64,000 nucleotides of DNA. It comes from Pseudomonas corrugata (lineage in GTDB: Bacteria > Pseudomonadota > Gammaproteobacteria > Pseudomonadales > Pseudomonadaceae). This document shows positions 34,659 to 43,182 of the stretch, one piece after another. The notes beneath the pieces are model-generated. The model worked only from the letters and a program-made list of their open reading frames with translations, ran no database searches and was not told where the DNA came from. Both the position numbers and the translations under genes were made by a program. The stretch is taken from NCBI RefSeq assembly GCF_001269905.1, contig NZ_LHVK01000007.1, positions 186,001-250,000 on the forward strand, in the 5' to 3' direction. Every line of letters starts with the position of its first letter. Positions within the stretch are counted from its first letter, which is position 1.

Positions 34659-35296
34659 TCCTTGGTCGAAAATTCGGACATCAGGCTCGCGACGGCTTGG
34701 TCCTGGGGATCGTGGCTGGTCGCCAGTCCCTGGCGCACACCCGCAGCATCGGCGGGGACGCGGTTCTGGCTGAGTTTGCGTTTGCCTTCAAGGCGCTGGA
34801 TGGGCAGGGCGAAGCCGACGATGGCCTTGAGCATGCTGTCGATGTACTCAGCCGGTGCATCGTCGACGCTCCACGGCTGGGCCCGGCCGCTTTCGTGGCG
34901 GTCGGTGAGGGCACTCACCAGGTTGCGCAACCGGTGGGCATCATTGAACACCTCGGCGCCGCCATAGGCGTGTACGGCCTGGTAGTTCCAGGTTGGCACG
35001 ACTTTGCCATGTTCGGCCTTGCTGGGATAGAAACCCGGGCTGACGTAGGCGTCGGCCCCGGCAAATATCACCAGCGCCTCGGCCCCGGATTCCAGGTCGC
35101 GCCATTGTGGATTGGCCCGGGCCATGTGCCCGTAGAGGCTGCCGTTGGGGCCTTGTCGGGTGTCCAGCAACAGCGGCAGATGGCTGGCCTGCAAGCCATG
35201 CTCGCCATGGGTGACCAGCAAGGCCAGGCGACACGCTTCCATCATCCGGTGTAATTGGGACAGGTCTTCGACGGCAAAGGCTTTGGGGTTGTACAT
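34655..35296 (-). CDS. PaiB-type FMN-binding protein (putative negative regulator)
   Basis: A 213-residue FMN-binding split-barrel protein of the PaiB family. Visible elements are 'MYNPKAFAVEDLSQLHRMM' at the start, 'GHMARANPQW' and 'YVSPGFYPSKAEHGKVVPTWNYQAVHAYG' in the core, all typical. In Bacillus PaiB is a transcriptional regulator paired with the acetyltransferase PaiA, and here it also lies in an operon with GNAT genes. I chose the ATG at 35296, since the extension upstream to 35434 is not PaiB-like. It is divergent from the MocR gene, and an inverted repeat lies between them. Confidence 0.9.
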   Translation of the reverse strand: MYNPKAFAVEDLSQLHRMMEACRLALLVTHGEHGLQASHLPLLLDTRQGPNGSLYGHMARANPQWRDLESGAEALVIFAGADAYVSPGFYPSKAEHGKVVPTWNYQAVHAYGGAEVFNDAHRLRNLVSALTDRHESGRAQPWSVDDAPAEYIDSMLKAIVGFALPIQRLEGKRKLSQNRVPADAAGVRQGLATSHDPQDQAVASLMSEFSTKE

Positions 35297-35336
35297 GACG
35301 ATTTTCCTTGGCGAATGCCAGCATCCTAGGCAGGCT

Positions 35337-35369
35337 ATTGGTCTGTTGTAAGAGCCACTTAAGACCAAT
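35337..35369. promoter_or_regulatory. Inverted repeat in the MocR/PaiB divergent promoter
   Basis: ATTGGTCT (35337-35344) and AGACCAAT (35362-35369) are perfect 8-bp inverted copies, 17 bases apart, in the 100-bp gap between divergent starts. The position fits the operator of the MocR regulator for the PaiB-GNAT operon. Confidence 0.5.
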
Positions 35370-35396
35370 TCGATAGGTCCATTTGCGAGGGTTGTC

Positions 35397-37022
35397 ATGA
35401 GCAACGCCGTGCCGCCATTGTCGTTCAACCCCACGGGAATCGAGCTGGACCGTCGTCAGGGGCTCAGCCGCCAGCTTTACCAGGCGCTGCGGGCGCGGGT
35501 GCTGGATGGACGGCTGGGCAGCGGCACCCGGCTACCGGCCAGTCGTGACCTGGCGGCGGCGCTGTCGATTTCCCGCAACAGCGTGGTCCGGGCCTACGAC
35601 CAGCTCTATGCCGAGGGTTTCATTGAAGGGCGGGTAGGGGACGGCACTTACGTGGCGGAGCTGTCTTCTCTCATGCTGGGCCGGCCTCATCGCGAGCAGG
35701 CTCGCTCCCACATTGGAATGGGTACCGCCGGGGAAGCGAGTTTGCGCGCGAAGAGGCCCGGAGAGAAAAACATATCCACAAAAGTGTCCACAGGGTTTTC
35801 AACAGGCTTATCCACTGGGTTATCCACAGATTGGTTGGATTTGCCTGTGATTTCATCCAGTAAAGTTATCCACAGTGGTGCGTTGGAGCGGGTCGAAAAG
35901 CACCATTTACCCGCGCCTCCCAGTGGTCCGCCACGGGCGTTTAGGGTGGGCGTCCCGGCTTTCGATCTGTTCCCTTTCGACGTCTGGGCCAAGCTGAACG
36001 CGGCTTTCTGGCGCAAACCGGACTTGCAACAGCTGTGCTACGGCGACTCCCAGGGCGATGCCCGTTTGCGTGGGCTGATTGCAGCATATTTGCGCAGTTC
36101 CCGTGGCTTGCACTGCACGGCTGAGCAAATTGTGATCACCAGTGGCGCGCAGCAGGGCATCAGCCTTTGTGCACAGTTGCTGGTGGACCCTGGAGACGTC
36201 GTGGCAGTGGAAAACCCGGGCTACCGCGCAGCCGGGCATGCCTTTGCCGTGGCCGGTGCCGACGTGAGAGGCGTGCCGGTGGACGGTGAGGGCCTGGATT
36301 GCAGCGCGCTCGCCTCGTTGAACCCGTGTCGACTGGCCTACGTGACACCGTCCCACCAATACCCCACCGGGGTGGTGATGAGCCTCGCGCGGCGGCTGGA
36401 GTTGCTGGCCTGGGCCGAGCGCAACGACGGTTGGATCGTCGAGGACGATTACGACGGTGAGTACCGCTACAGCGGCGCGCCACTGGCGCCGTTGGCTGCA
36501 TTGGATCGCCAGGGGCGCGTACTCTACGTCGGGACGTTCGGCAAGGTGGCGTTCCCGGCCTTGCGCCTGGGCTACCTGGTGCTGCCTCCTGGCCTGGTGG
36601 ACGCCTTTGCCCGCCGGCGTGCCGTGGATGTGCGCCACTCCGAAGTCAGCACCCAGGCGGTAATGGCCGAGTTCATGGCGGCGGGGCATTTCCAGCGTCA
36701 CATCAGGCGTATGCGGCGGGCCGCATTGGCGCGGCGTGATGCGCTGCTGGCGGGCTGGCCACAAAACATTGCGGGTGTCGGCGCCATGCCGACCGTCGTG
36801 GCCGGGCTGCATGTCACGGTGCCGGTGGACAGTGTCGAACGTGAGCGTGAACTGATCGCCCAGGCGACTGCGGCGGGGGTCGAAGTCAATGGCTTGAGCA
36901 ACTATTGGCTGCCCAGCGCCACCTCGCCGGTTCGTGGCGGGCTGGTGCTGGGTTTTGCAGCCGTGCCACCCGCGGCAATCGCTGCCGCGCTGGCGAGCCT
37001 GGTGAACGCCTGGAAGCGCTGA
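35397..37022 (+). CDS. MocR-family PLP-dependent transcriptional regulator
   Basis: A 541-residue MocR regulator: GntR winged helix-turn-helix (residues 1-85; 'LPASRDLAAALSISRNSVVRAYDQLYAEGFIEG') and a class I aminotransferase-like domain from about 185 ('FRVGVPAFDLFPFDVWAKL', 'VITSGAQQGISL', 'VEDDYDGEYRYSG', then 'YVGTFGKVAFPALRLGYLV' with the PLP Lys in 'GTFGK'). Between them is an unusually long linker (about 90-180), partly encoded by a REP element read in frame and by five 12-bp repeats giving STG-type peptides. It is divergent from PaiB and the GNATs, which it probably controls. The aminotransferase-like part looks complete; ligand unknown. Confidence 0.9.
   Translation: MSNAVPPLSFNPTGIELDRRQGLSRQLYQALRARVLDGRLGSGTRLPASRDLAAALSISRNSVVRAYDQLYAEGFIEGRVGDGTYVAELSSLMLGRPHREQARSHIGMGTAGEASLRAKRPGEKNISTKVSTGFSTGLSTGLSTDWLDLPVISSSKVIHSGALERVEKHHLPAPPSGPPRAFRVGVPAFDLFPFDVWAKLNAAFWRKPDLQQLCYGDSQGDARLRGLIAAYLRSSRGLHCTAEQIVITSGAQQGISLCAQLLVDPGDVVAVENPGYRAAGHAFAVAGADVRGVPVDGEGLDCSALASLNPCRLAYVTPSHQYPTGVVMSLARRLELLAWAERNDGWIVEDDYDGEYRYSGAPLAPLAALDRQGRVLYVGTFGKVAFPALRLGYLVLPPGLVDAFARRRAVDVRHSEVSTQAVMAEFMAAGHFQRHIRRMRRAALARRDALLAGWPQNIAGVGAMPTVVAGLHVTVPVDSVERERELIAQATAAGVEVNGLSNYWLPSATSPVRGGLVLGFAAVPPAAIAAALASLVNAWKR
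35688..35755. repeat. REP/REPIN copy inside the MocR coding sequence
   Basis: TCATCGCGAGCAGGCTCGCT at 35688 continues into CCCACATT and is an ordinary REP arm; GGGAAGCGAGTTTGCGCGCG, about 30 bases later, is a degenerate inverted arm. The frame stays open through both. It encodes the 'PHREQARSHIG' segment of the linker. Confidence 0.75.
35772..35874 (+). repeat. 12-bp tandem repeats carrying DnaA-box-like motifs
   Basis: Five 12-bp units start at 35772, 35784, 35796, 35808 and 35820. Their 9-mers are ATATCCACA, GTGTCCACA, TTTTCAACA, TTATCCACT and TTATCCACA; another exact TTATCCACA is at 35866. All point the same way. TTATCCACA is the strong DnaA box. In frame they encode repeated Ser-Thr-Gly tetrapeptides in the MocR linker. 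Confidence 0.75.
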
Positions 37023-37028
37023 GGCGTG

Positions 37029-37058
37029 AAGGCCGGGCATCGGCAGATGCCCGGCCTT
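37029..37058. terminator. Bidirectional hairpin terminator between MocR and the second toxin gene
   Basis: AAGGCCGGGCAT and ATGCCCGGCCTT form a perfect 12-bp stem with a 6-base loop between the convergent stops at 37022 and 37061. The flanking A and T bases are short, so terminator strength is uncertain in both directions. Confidence 0.65.
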
Positions 37059-37060
37059 GC

Positions 37061-40000
37061 TTATGACCGCGTTTTTCTAAAGAACACGTCCTTGGCCTGA
37101 TCCACGGCGATTTCAGCGCGGTAATGGTCGATCAGTTGACGTTGGGTGAGGGATTCGGTGCCGGCGATGACGGTGGTCCTGTGATTGGCTTGGGTAACGG
37201 TTTTCAAGCGTGCGGAAAGATATGTGTAGGCGGGTACCCAGTTTGTCGAGTAACGGAAGTCTGCATACCAGAGCACCTTACCGGTTTTCATGTCCTTGAT
37301 CTCATACCGGTCGAGGAAGCCATAGGGCGGATACTTGATGCGTTGCCGGCTCTTCTGTTTGGTGATGGAAATCAGGTTCCGACTTTTAAGCCATATGATG
37401 CTGCTCATGGTCGGCGGGCGTTGTTTGATGACATTCAGAACGGTTTCGAACCCCAGGACATAAAGGGCACTCGCTTCCTTCTCGAGCTGCACGCGCAAGG
37501 TTTCGGCCGAGCGTCGCTGCTCTTCTGGTAGTTCGAACGTTTCGTTTGAGGCCACGCCTTGCGCCTGGTCGAGGGCCTTCTTGATGGCCGCGCTGACTTT
37601 CTCCATCCTGCCCGCGTGGGCATTGAGGATCATCCCGATGCCGGCAGGTGTCTTGCTGGGCTGGTTCACGGTTTCCTCGATCTGTGTCTTGAACGCCGCC
37701 AGTCCGTTGATCAGGTCGTTGCCCTTCGTGATGCTGATATTCAAGGCCGGGACGGTGGAGCTCGAGGCGTCGTGTTTCATATGCGGGATCCATTCGCCGG
37801 TTTCCTTGCGATGGAACGTGACGATGATGTCTCCCGAGAACGGATTCTTCACATCGAGCCAATCGGTTTCCTCCATCGATCGGGATAAACGCGGCTCGCC
37901 GCTGACCAGGCCCCAGAAGCGCGCCCGGATGAACTTTTTCCTCGGCCTGGGGCGTTGCTCATACGGGGAACCAGCGTTTCGCCGATCCCTTCTCTCATCG
38001 AGGGCGGCCGCCAGATGACGCAACGTCCATTGTTCAAGCGTAGCGATCCCCGTGCGCAGTCGGGCGAGTTGGGGCTGACGCACGCTGCTCTTGTACTCGT
38101 TACCCAGGTAGTGGAGGTGTTCGTCGATGGCGGCGAACTGCTCGGCCAGGCTACCGAATGCATCGATCCGCTCATCCAGCCGGATCACGCTGCGCTCATC
38201 GATGGCGTCGCGCAGGCTTTGGTACGCGACCGTGGCGTTATCGACAACCTGGTTGAGCGCTCCCCAGCCTTCGGGCATCGACTCGACACTTTCCAGTGTC
38301 AGGCACAGGTGACGAAACATATCGATCTTGATCAGGCGAAGGTCGGCGGCCGTATAGATCGGCATCTTCTTACGGTGCCGCCGGATGAATTCGAAACCTT
38401 CATAGCCGACGTTCTTCAGTTCGGTGAAGCGCGTCTCCATATAGTCCAGGCGCTCGATCATGTCGTCACCGACGCTGACCATGCTCTCGGCGGCGTCAAT
38501 GTGCTGTTGTTCCAGCACCTTGACCCCGGACGTGATCAAGCCTTTGGCTTTGTCCAAGGCCGGAATGAAGCGTTCCTGGAGAGCTTCCAACTCGGCGAAC
38601 GTGAAGTTGACCTGGGCGTTCAGGTAGCCAAGTCGGGTTCGAGGGTAGTCGGGCCTTGACTGGAAAAGCGGCCATTCCATCAGCGTTCTCAACGCTTGCT
38701 CGTAGTTTTCCCGCTGGGTTTTCAGCGTGGCGACATACACATCGCGCTTGATTTCCCTGGCCGCGCCCGACGCTTCGTCCATTGCCTCGGCCTGCATTGT
38801 CAGCGCTTTCTGGTTCTGCGGCTTCTTTGCTTCGAATTGATTCAATGCAGCTAGCAGATCGATCCGACGCCGCTGCGCGTCGGCGATGACTTTCTGCCTG
38901 ACACCTTTGGACCCGCCACCGCGTATCCGCAGGCGTGTGTCGATGTGCCATTTGCCGTGGGCATCACCCATCAGGGGAGGGCCCTCGCGGGAGGGATTTT
39001 TTCCGTCGACGATAGAGACCAACTCGCCTTCGACCCGCACCTTGAACCACTTGCCGGCCATTTTTGCGTGCCAGTCCCCCGTCTGTTCGTAGAGTCCCTT
39101 GAGCACACCCTCGGTTTGGAGCTCTCCCGGATCTGCGGGTTCGTCGATGCTGAAGGTGTCGATGAACTGTGCGCTTTCCCGCGATCTGCCCATCAAGGCG
39201 CCAACGGAACGGATGGTCTCGTAGTGCTCGGTCGGCAGCGACGTATTCGGAAGCGCTCCGAGTTGCTCTATCACCAGTTTGTGGGGTGTTTTTGGCAGGT
39301 TTTCCAGTTCGCGCACCTCCGGCGGGGCTTTTGCCCGGTGAGGACTCCTGGCGGCCCTGGCGCGGTCGATGGCGTGCGTAATGATCGCCAATGCGATGTT
39401 CAACAGCAGGTCAGTGAACGCCTCCCACTTGGCCGGTCGTTCGGCCTCTGGTTTGTTTTGCATCAATGTGTCGACGTCGTCCAGGATTTGCCAGAGCCAG
39501 GCTGCGGTGCCAACGGCGGTTCCCAGGTAAGGCAAGGTCAGGTTGAACATCAGCCAGCCCGCGCGTTTGAAGGTTTCCCAGCGATTTTCCTGGTTGGACA
39601 CCGATTGCCGATCGGCCAGTTCGACCAAGGCATCGGCATTGGCCTTGAACAACTGCGGCAGGAAATCCGTCCCCAGGGTTTTGTCGGTCAAACTGACGGG
39701 ACCGCTATAAGCCAAGGAAGTCAAAGGGTCGGTCACGAACGACACGATGCCCCAAGGGGAGGGCAGCAGGTCTGGAAAAACCAATCGACCGTAATCGTTA
39801 CGCACCCCATCAGGCAGCCAGGCCAGCACCGATTGGCGTAACGAAGGGATCTGCCGGATCGCATACAACAGATTGCTGAACGATGGGTACTGGCTCAGCT
39901 GCGGCTCCAGCATGGGCCGATACAGCACGCAAGGCCCGGCGCTCGCATCCTCGGGGCCGATGACGAACATATTGGTCACGACGTCTTCCGAGTCACCCAG

Positions 40001-41674
40001 TTGCAGTTCGGGTACGAAGGCCAGTTGGCGCACGACAATGGCTTTTCCATCCACCTTGCGATCGGCTTCATCAAGCTCCATCAGCGCGGCGACGTAGCGG
40101 TAACCCCTATCGTCCAGGCGTCCTTCCCCACGGATTTTGCATTCCAGCGCCAGCATTGGCAGCTGGATGCGCAACTGGGAGGTGTACAACTTTTCGCGGC
40201 GGCTCGACTCTGCCGGATCGTCGAGCAGTTTGCCCTTCACCAGCTCGAGGTAAGTGCGACCGATATCGACTTGGGCGATGAGGTTTTCGATGTACGCCAC
40301 GGTCATCCACTCGGGCAACTCGTTCTCGCCCAGGGATTGGACGGCTTTGTCGCCCAGGGGAAGCGCAATCAGGTTCTGCAAGGCGAGCTCGACCAAGGTG
40401 AAGCGGGTGGTATCGATCTTTCCGGGCACGACGAAGCTTCCCCAGATAACGGGGCTGCGTACCTCGAACTCGATTTCATTCAGATCGAGCGTCGAGGCAT
40501 CGGGATGGTCCAGGACCATCTGTTTCTTCAGCTCGCTTAACGCGTAGTCCTTGATGGCAGGAATCCCATCCAGATAGGTTTTGCCGGCATGGGATTGATT
40601 GAGTATCGACAGGTTCTTCATGTACTGGGCAAACAGCGTCTGATCGGACGGCGAGGCCTCCAGCAACCAATGGGGCATCTGTCTCTGGAACCAGGCCACG
40701 AGCTCGTCCTCAGCGGCTTCTTCGCCGTTGACAGGGGGCTCGTAGGTCACCCAGGTCTGCGGGGAGGACCCGATGACCTTGACCTGCTCGGCAATCATCC
40801 CGCAGGCCTTGTGATCGAAAATGTTGCCGTCGGGCTCAAACAGCCGCCACTGGATTTTGCGATAGGTGGCCGTACCGAAATGGGTCGGGAGGGATTGGCC
40901 CAGGGCTTGCTGTGAAGCGAACTTCTCGTAGCCGTTGACGATCGAGTACTTGAGGATGACTTCCTTGCCTTCGATGGTGCCGATCAGGACCACGATTGAG
41001 TTGTCGCCCAGACGTTTCACCTCTGGACCATCCACCTTGTCGACGTCGATCAGATACGCGTGGGTGTCATAAGGGTCGCTCTCCTTGCGGTTCTTGCGGT
41101 CGGGGTAATGGAACAGTTGCCTGGCCATGTCGCACTCAGTCGTCGTCCAGTCCTCGATACGCCCGACGTTCCACGCCTTGCGCAGGGTGCTGGAGAGTTC
41201 ATGCCAGCGTGGGCCGGACTCGCCAACGGATGCATTCCAGTACGCCAGTTGTTGCTCCTGACAGGCCGTCAACATGGCCGGCACCAGCTCATTGACCAGG
41301 CGCCCGATCTGGTCGATGCGCACTGGCAAATGCACATTCGGGGACGTCAGTGGTAGCTGGGTCAGGTAATGCAACCCTTCGATCAACAGCATCGGATCGC
41401 TTTTTTCGTTCACCAGGCCGGCCAGCATTTCGGCAAGGGTTTCATAGCGGGTCGGGCGTGGCACGATTTCGCCGTCGACAATGTCCCAGCTCGGTTCGCC
41501 GACCACGGTGTTGTGTGGGTCAAGGTTCAGCGTGGGGTAGAGTTTCTTGAGGCCGTCGCGCAGAAGTATGGACGCGACCTCCGGATACGTGGGGCCGGCG
41601 AGCAACTGATTCAATATAGCGTCCCTGGGGTTGGCGTCGGCCTTGGGGATCGTGGTGGTAGAAGTGTTTGTCAT
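37061..41674 (-). CDS. Second giant toxin-like protein (DUF6543/dermonecrotic-toxin type)
   Basis: A 1537-residue protein without a signal peptide. Its N-terminal half (about 30-600) resembles large Pseudomonas proteins annotated as dermonecrotic-toxin-domain ('LARRLTPA'-like motifs are absent, but 'AEMLAGLVNEKSDPML' and 'LTQLPLTSPNVHLPV' style helices are present). Two hydrophobic segments near 705-730 ('FNLTLPYLGTAVGTAAWLW') and 755-770 ('LLLNIALAIITHAI') may be membrane inserting. Much of the C-terminal half (about 900-1300) is predicted helical and charged; the last 130 residues ('IKYPPYGFLDRYEIKDMKTG', 'YSTNWVPAYTYLSARL') form an unrecognised domain. GGGAG precedes the ATG at 41674. It shares orientation-facing position and class with the OTU protein, but no catalytic motif was seen. 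Confidence 0.6.
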   Translation of the reverse strand: MTNTSTTTIPKADANPRDAILNQLLAGPTYPEVASILLRDGLKKLYPTLNLDPHNTVVGEPSWDIVDGEIVPRPTRYETLAEMLAGLVNEKSDPMLLIEGLHYLTQLPLTSPNVHLPVRIDQIGRLVNELVPAMLTACQEQQLAYWNASVGESGPRWHELSSTLRKAWNVGRIEDWTTTECDMARQLFHYPDRKNRKESDPYDTHAYLIDVDKVDGPEVKRLGDNSIVVLIGTIEGKEVILKYSIVNGYEKFASQQALGQSLPTHFGTATYRKIQWRLFEPDGNIFDHKACGMIAEQVKVIGSSPQTWVTYEPPVNGEEAAEDELVAWFQRQMPHWLLEASPSDQTLFAQYMKNLSILNQSHAGKTYLDGIPAIKDYALSELKKQMVLDHPDASTLDLNEIEFEVRSPVIWGSFVVPGKIDTTRFTLVELALQNLIALPLGDKAVQSLGENELPEWMTVAYIENLIAQVDIGRTYLELVKGKLLDDPAESSRREKLYTSQLRIQLPMLALECKIRGEGRLDDRGYRYVAALMELDEADRKVDGKAIVVRQLAFVPELQLGDSEDVVTNMFVIGPEDASAGPCVLYRPMLEPQLSQYPSFSNLLYAIRQIPSLRQSVLAWLPDGVRNDYGRLVFPDLLPSPWGIVSFVTDPLTSLAYSGPVSLTDKTLGTDFLPQLFKANADALVELADRQSVSNQENRWETFKRAGWLMFNLTLPYLGTAVGTAAWLWQILDDVDTLMQNKPEAERPAKWEAFTDLLLNIALAIITHAIDRARAARSPHRAKAPPEVRELENLPKTPHKLVIEQLGALPNTSLPTEHYETIRSVGALMGRSRESAQFIDTFSIDEPADPGELQTEGVLKGLYEQTGDWHAKMAGKWFKVRVEGELVSIVDGKNPSREGPPLMGDAHGKWHIDTRLRIRGGGSKGVRQKVIADAQRRRIDLLAALNQFEAKKPQNQKALTMQAEAMDEASGAAREIKRDVYVATLKTQRENYEQALRTLMEWPLFQSRPDYPRTRLGYLNAQVNFTFAELEALQERFIPALDKAKGLITSGVKVLEQQHIDAAESMVSVGDDMIERLDYMETRFTELKNVGYEGFEFIRRHRKKMPIYTAADLRLIKIDMFRHLCLTLESVESMPEGWGALNQVVDNATVAYQSLRDAIDERSVIRLDERIDAFGSLAEQFAAIDEHLHYLGNEYKSSVRQPQLARLRTGIATLEQWTLRHLAAALDERRDRRNAGSPYEQRPRPRKKFIRARFWGLVSGEPRLSRSMEETDWLDVKNPFSGDIIVTFHRKETGEWIPHMKHDASSSTVPALNISITKGNDLINGLAAFKTQIEETVNQPSKTPAGIGMILNAHAGRMEKVSAAIKKALDQAQGVASNETFELPEEQRRSAETLRVQLEKEASALYVLGFETVLNVIKQRPPTMSSIIWLKSRNLISITKQKSRQRIKYPPYGFLDRYEIKDMKTGKVLWYADFRYSTNWVPAYTYLSARLKTVTQANHRTTVIAGTESLTQRQLIDHYRAEIAVDQAKDVFFRKTRS

Positions 41675-41811
41675 CTGAGTCTCCCTGTCTCGCGATGAAT
41701 GGAATCCCGAAGCCGAACGCTTCGGGATCTCCATGCTAGAGGGGCGAGAAACAGGGAAGGTGGTAACTATGTATTGCTCGTGTCGTTAAGGGCCTGGTGA
41801 TGCCGCTCCCT

Positions 41812-42062
41812 GTGGGAGCAGCGGCGTACTCGACATTCATGCACAGAACCTGTGGGAGCGAGCCTGCTCGCGATGACATCGGCACATCCAACATCGCAGC
41901 TAACCGACCCACCGCCATCGCGAGCAGGCTCGCTCCCACCATGGGATTGGCGGTCTACTCGATCTTCATGCACGACACAGAACCTGTGGGAGCGGGCTTG
42001 CTCGCGAAGGCGTCGGCACATCCAACATCGCCGGTGACTGACCCACCGCCATCGCGAGCAGG
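41812..42062. repeat. Tandem REPIN array, last copy truncated at the potF-like stop
   Basis: Of the 396 bp between genes most is repeat. A complete REPIN spans 41851-41940; a second starts at 41994 (GTGGGAGCGGGCTTGCTCGC) and its closing arm stops after CGCGAGCAGG at 42062, eight bases before the potF-like stop codon. The unit, with its flanking TACTCGA...TTCATGCAC spacer, recurs about every 140 bp, and a left remnant starts at 41812. Confidence 0.85.
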
Positions 42063-42070
42063 CCCCCTGG

Positions 42071-43171
42071 TCATTGCCCCGACTTGATCCGGGTCCAGAC
42101 CCGCGTGCGCACCCGTTCGGCATCCCGCGGCAAAGGCTGCAAGGTATACAGCGTCGCCATGGCCGCCTCTGTCGGGTACAGGTTGGGATTGCCACGAATC
42201 GCCGGATCCACCATTTCGGTAGCATCCTTGTTCGGATTCGGATAACCCACAAAATCACTTATCGGCGCAATCACCTTCGGCTGCAGCAAGTAGTTGATAA
42301 AGGCGTACGCGTCATCCGGGTTCTTCGCCCCTTTCGGAATGGCGAGCATGTCGAACCAGATCGGCGCGCCTTCCTTGGGCAGCCGCATGTCCACCGTCAC
42401 ACCGTTCTTGGCATCCTTGGCCCGATTGGCCGCCTGGGAAAAACTCCCGGAATACCCAACCGCCACGCAAATATCGCCATTGGCGATGTCCGCCATGTAC
42501 TTGGAAGAATGGAAGTACGTAATGTGCGGCCGGAGCTTCATCATCAACGCCTCGGCCTTGGCATAATCCGCCGGCTTCTTGCTGTTGGGGTCCAGTCCCA
42601 GGTGCTGCAAGGCCAGGGGCAGGATTTCCGAAGGTGAATCCAGCAGCGCCACGCCGCACTGCTTGAGCTTGCTGATGTTCTCTTCCTTGAAGATCAGGTC
42701 CCAACTGTCCACTGGCGCGTTATCACCCAGGACCGCCTTGACCTTGTCCGGGTTGAAGCCGATCAGAATGGTCCCGTACATGTACGGCACGGCGAACTTG
42801 TTGCCTGGATCGTTGGCCTCGATCAACTTCATCAACTTGGGATCGAGGTGATTCCAGTTCGGCAACTTGCTGCGGTCCAGCGGCTGGAACACACCGGCCT
42901 CGATCTGCTTGGCAAGGAACACATTGGAAGGCACCACCACGTCATAACCGGAATTACCGGTCAGCAACTTGGCCTCCAAGGCTTCATTGGTATCGAAAAT
43001 GTCGTAGACCAACTTGACCTGACTGTTCTGCGCCTTGAAGTCTTCCAGGGCCTTGGGCGTGATGTAGTCGAACCAGTTGTAGACGCGCAAGGTCCGCTCT
43101 TCGGCCTGGGCGGCGCTACACAGCAGCGCGGTGCAGAGGGCGGGGACCATCAAACGCTTGAGTCTTTGCAT
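42071..43171 (-). CDS. Polyamine ABC transporter substrate-binding protein (PotF/SpuD family)
   Basis: A 366-residue periplasmic binding protein with a signal peptide (1-23, 'CSAAQAE'). 'LRVYNWFDYITPKALEDFK' opens the PotF-type domain; 'VPSNVFLAKQIEAGVFQPLDRSKLPNW', 'VPYMYGTILIGFNP' and 'YPNPNKDA' are other signatures. It should bind putrescine, spermidine or acetylated polyamines. The ATG at 43171 has AGGAAGAAG just upstream; an earlier ATG at 43186 overlaps the deacetylase stop. It is second in a two-gene operon, as in P. aeruginosa PA1409-PA1410. No permease or ATPase is nearby. Confidence 0.9.
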   Translation of the reverse strand: MQRLKRLMVPALCTALLCSAAQAEERTLRVYNWFDYITPKALEDFKAQNSQVKLVYDIFDTNEALEAKLLTGNSGYDVVVPSNVFLAKQIEAGVFQPLDRSKLPNWNHLDPKLMKLIEANDPGNKFAVPYMYGTILIGFNPDKVKAVLGDNAPVDSWDLIFKEENISKLKQCGVALLDSPSEILPLALQHLGLDPNSKKPADYAKAEALMMKLRPHITYFHSSKYMADIANGDICVAVGYSGSFSQAANRAKDAKNGVTVDMRLPKEGAPIWFDMLAIPKGAKNPDDAYAFINYLLQPKVIAPISDFVGYPNPNKDATEMVDPAIRGNPNLYPTEAAMATLYTLQPLPRDAERVRTRVWTRIKSGQ

Positions 43172-43182
43172 GCTCTTCTTCC

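Noticed and set aside
35772..35874. A chromosomal or plasmid replication origin.
   Set aside because: There are DnaA-box-like repeats, but no dnaA, dnaN or rep gene, no AT-rich unwinding region, and the repeats are within an intact coding frame.
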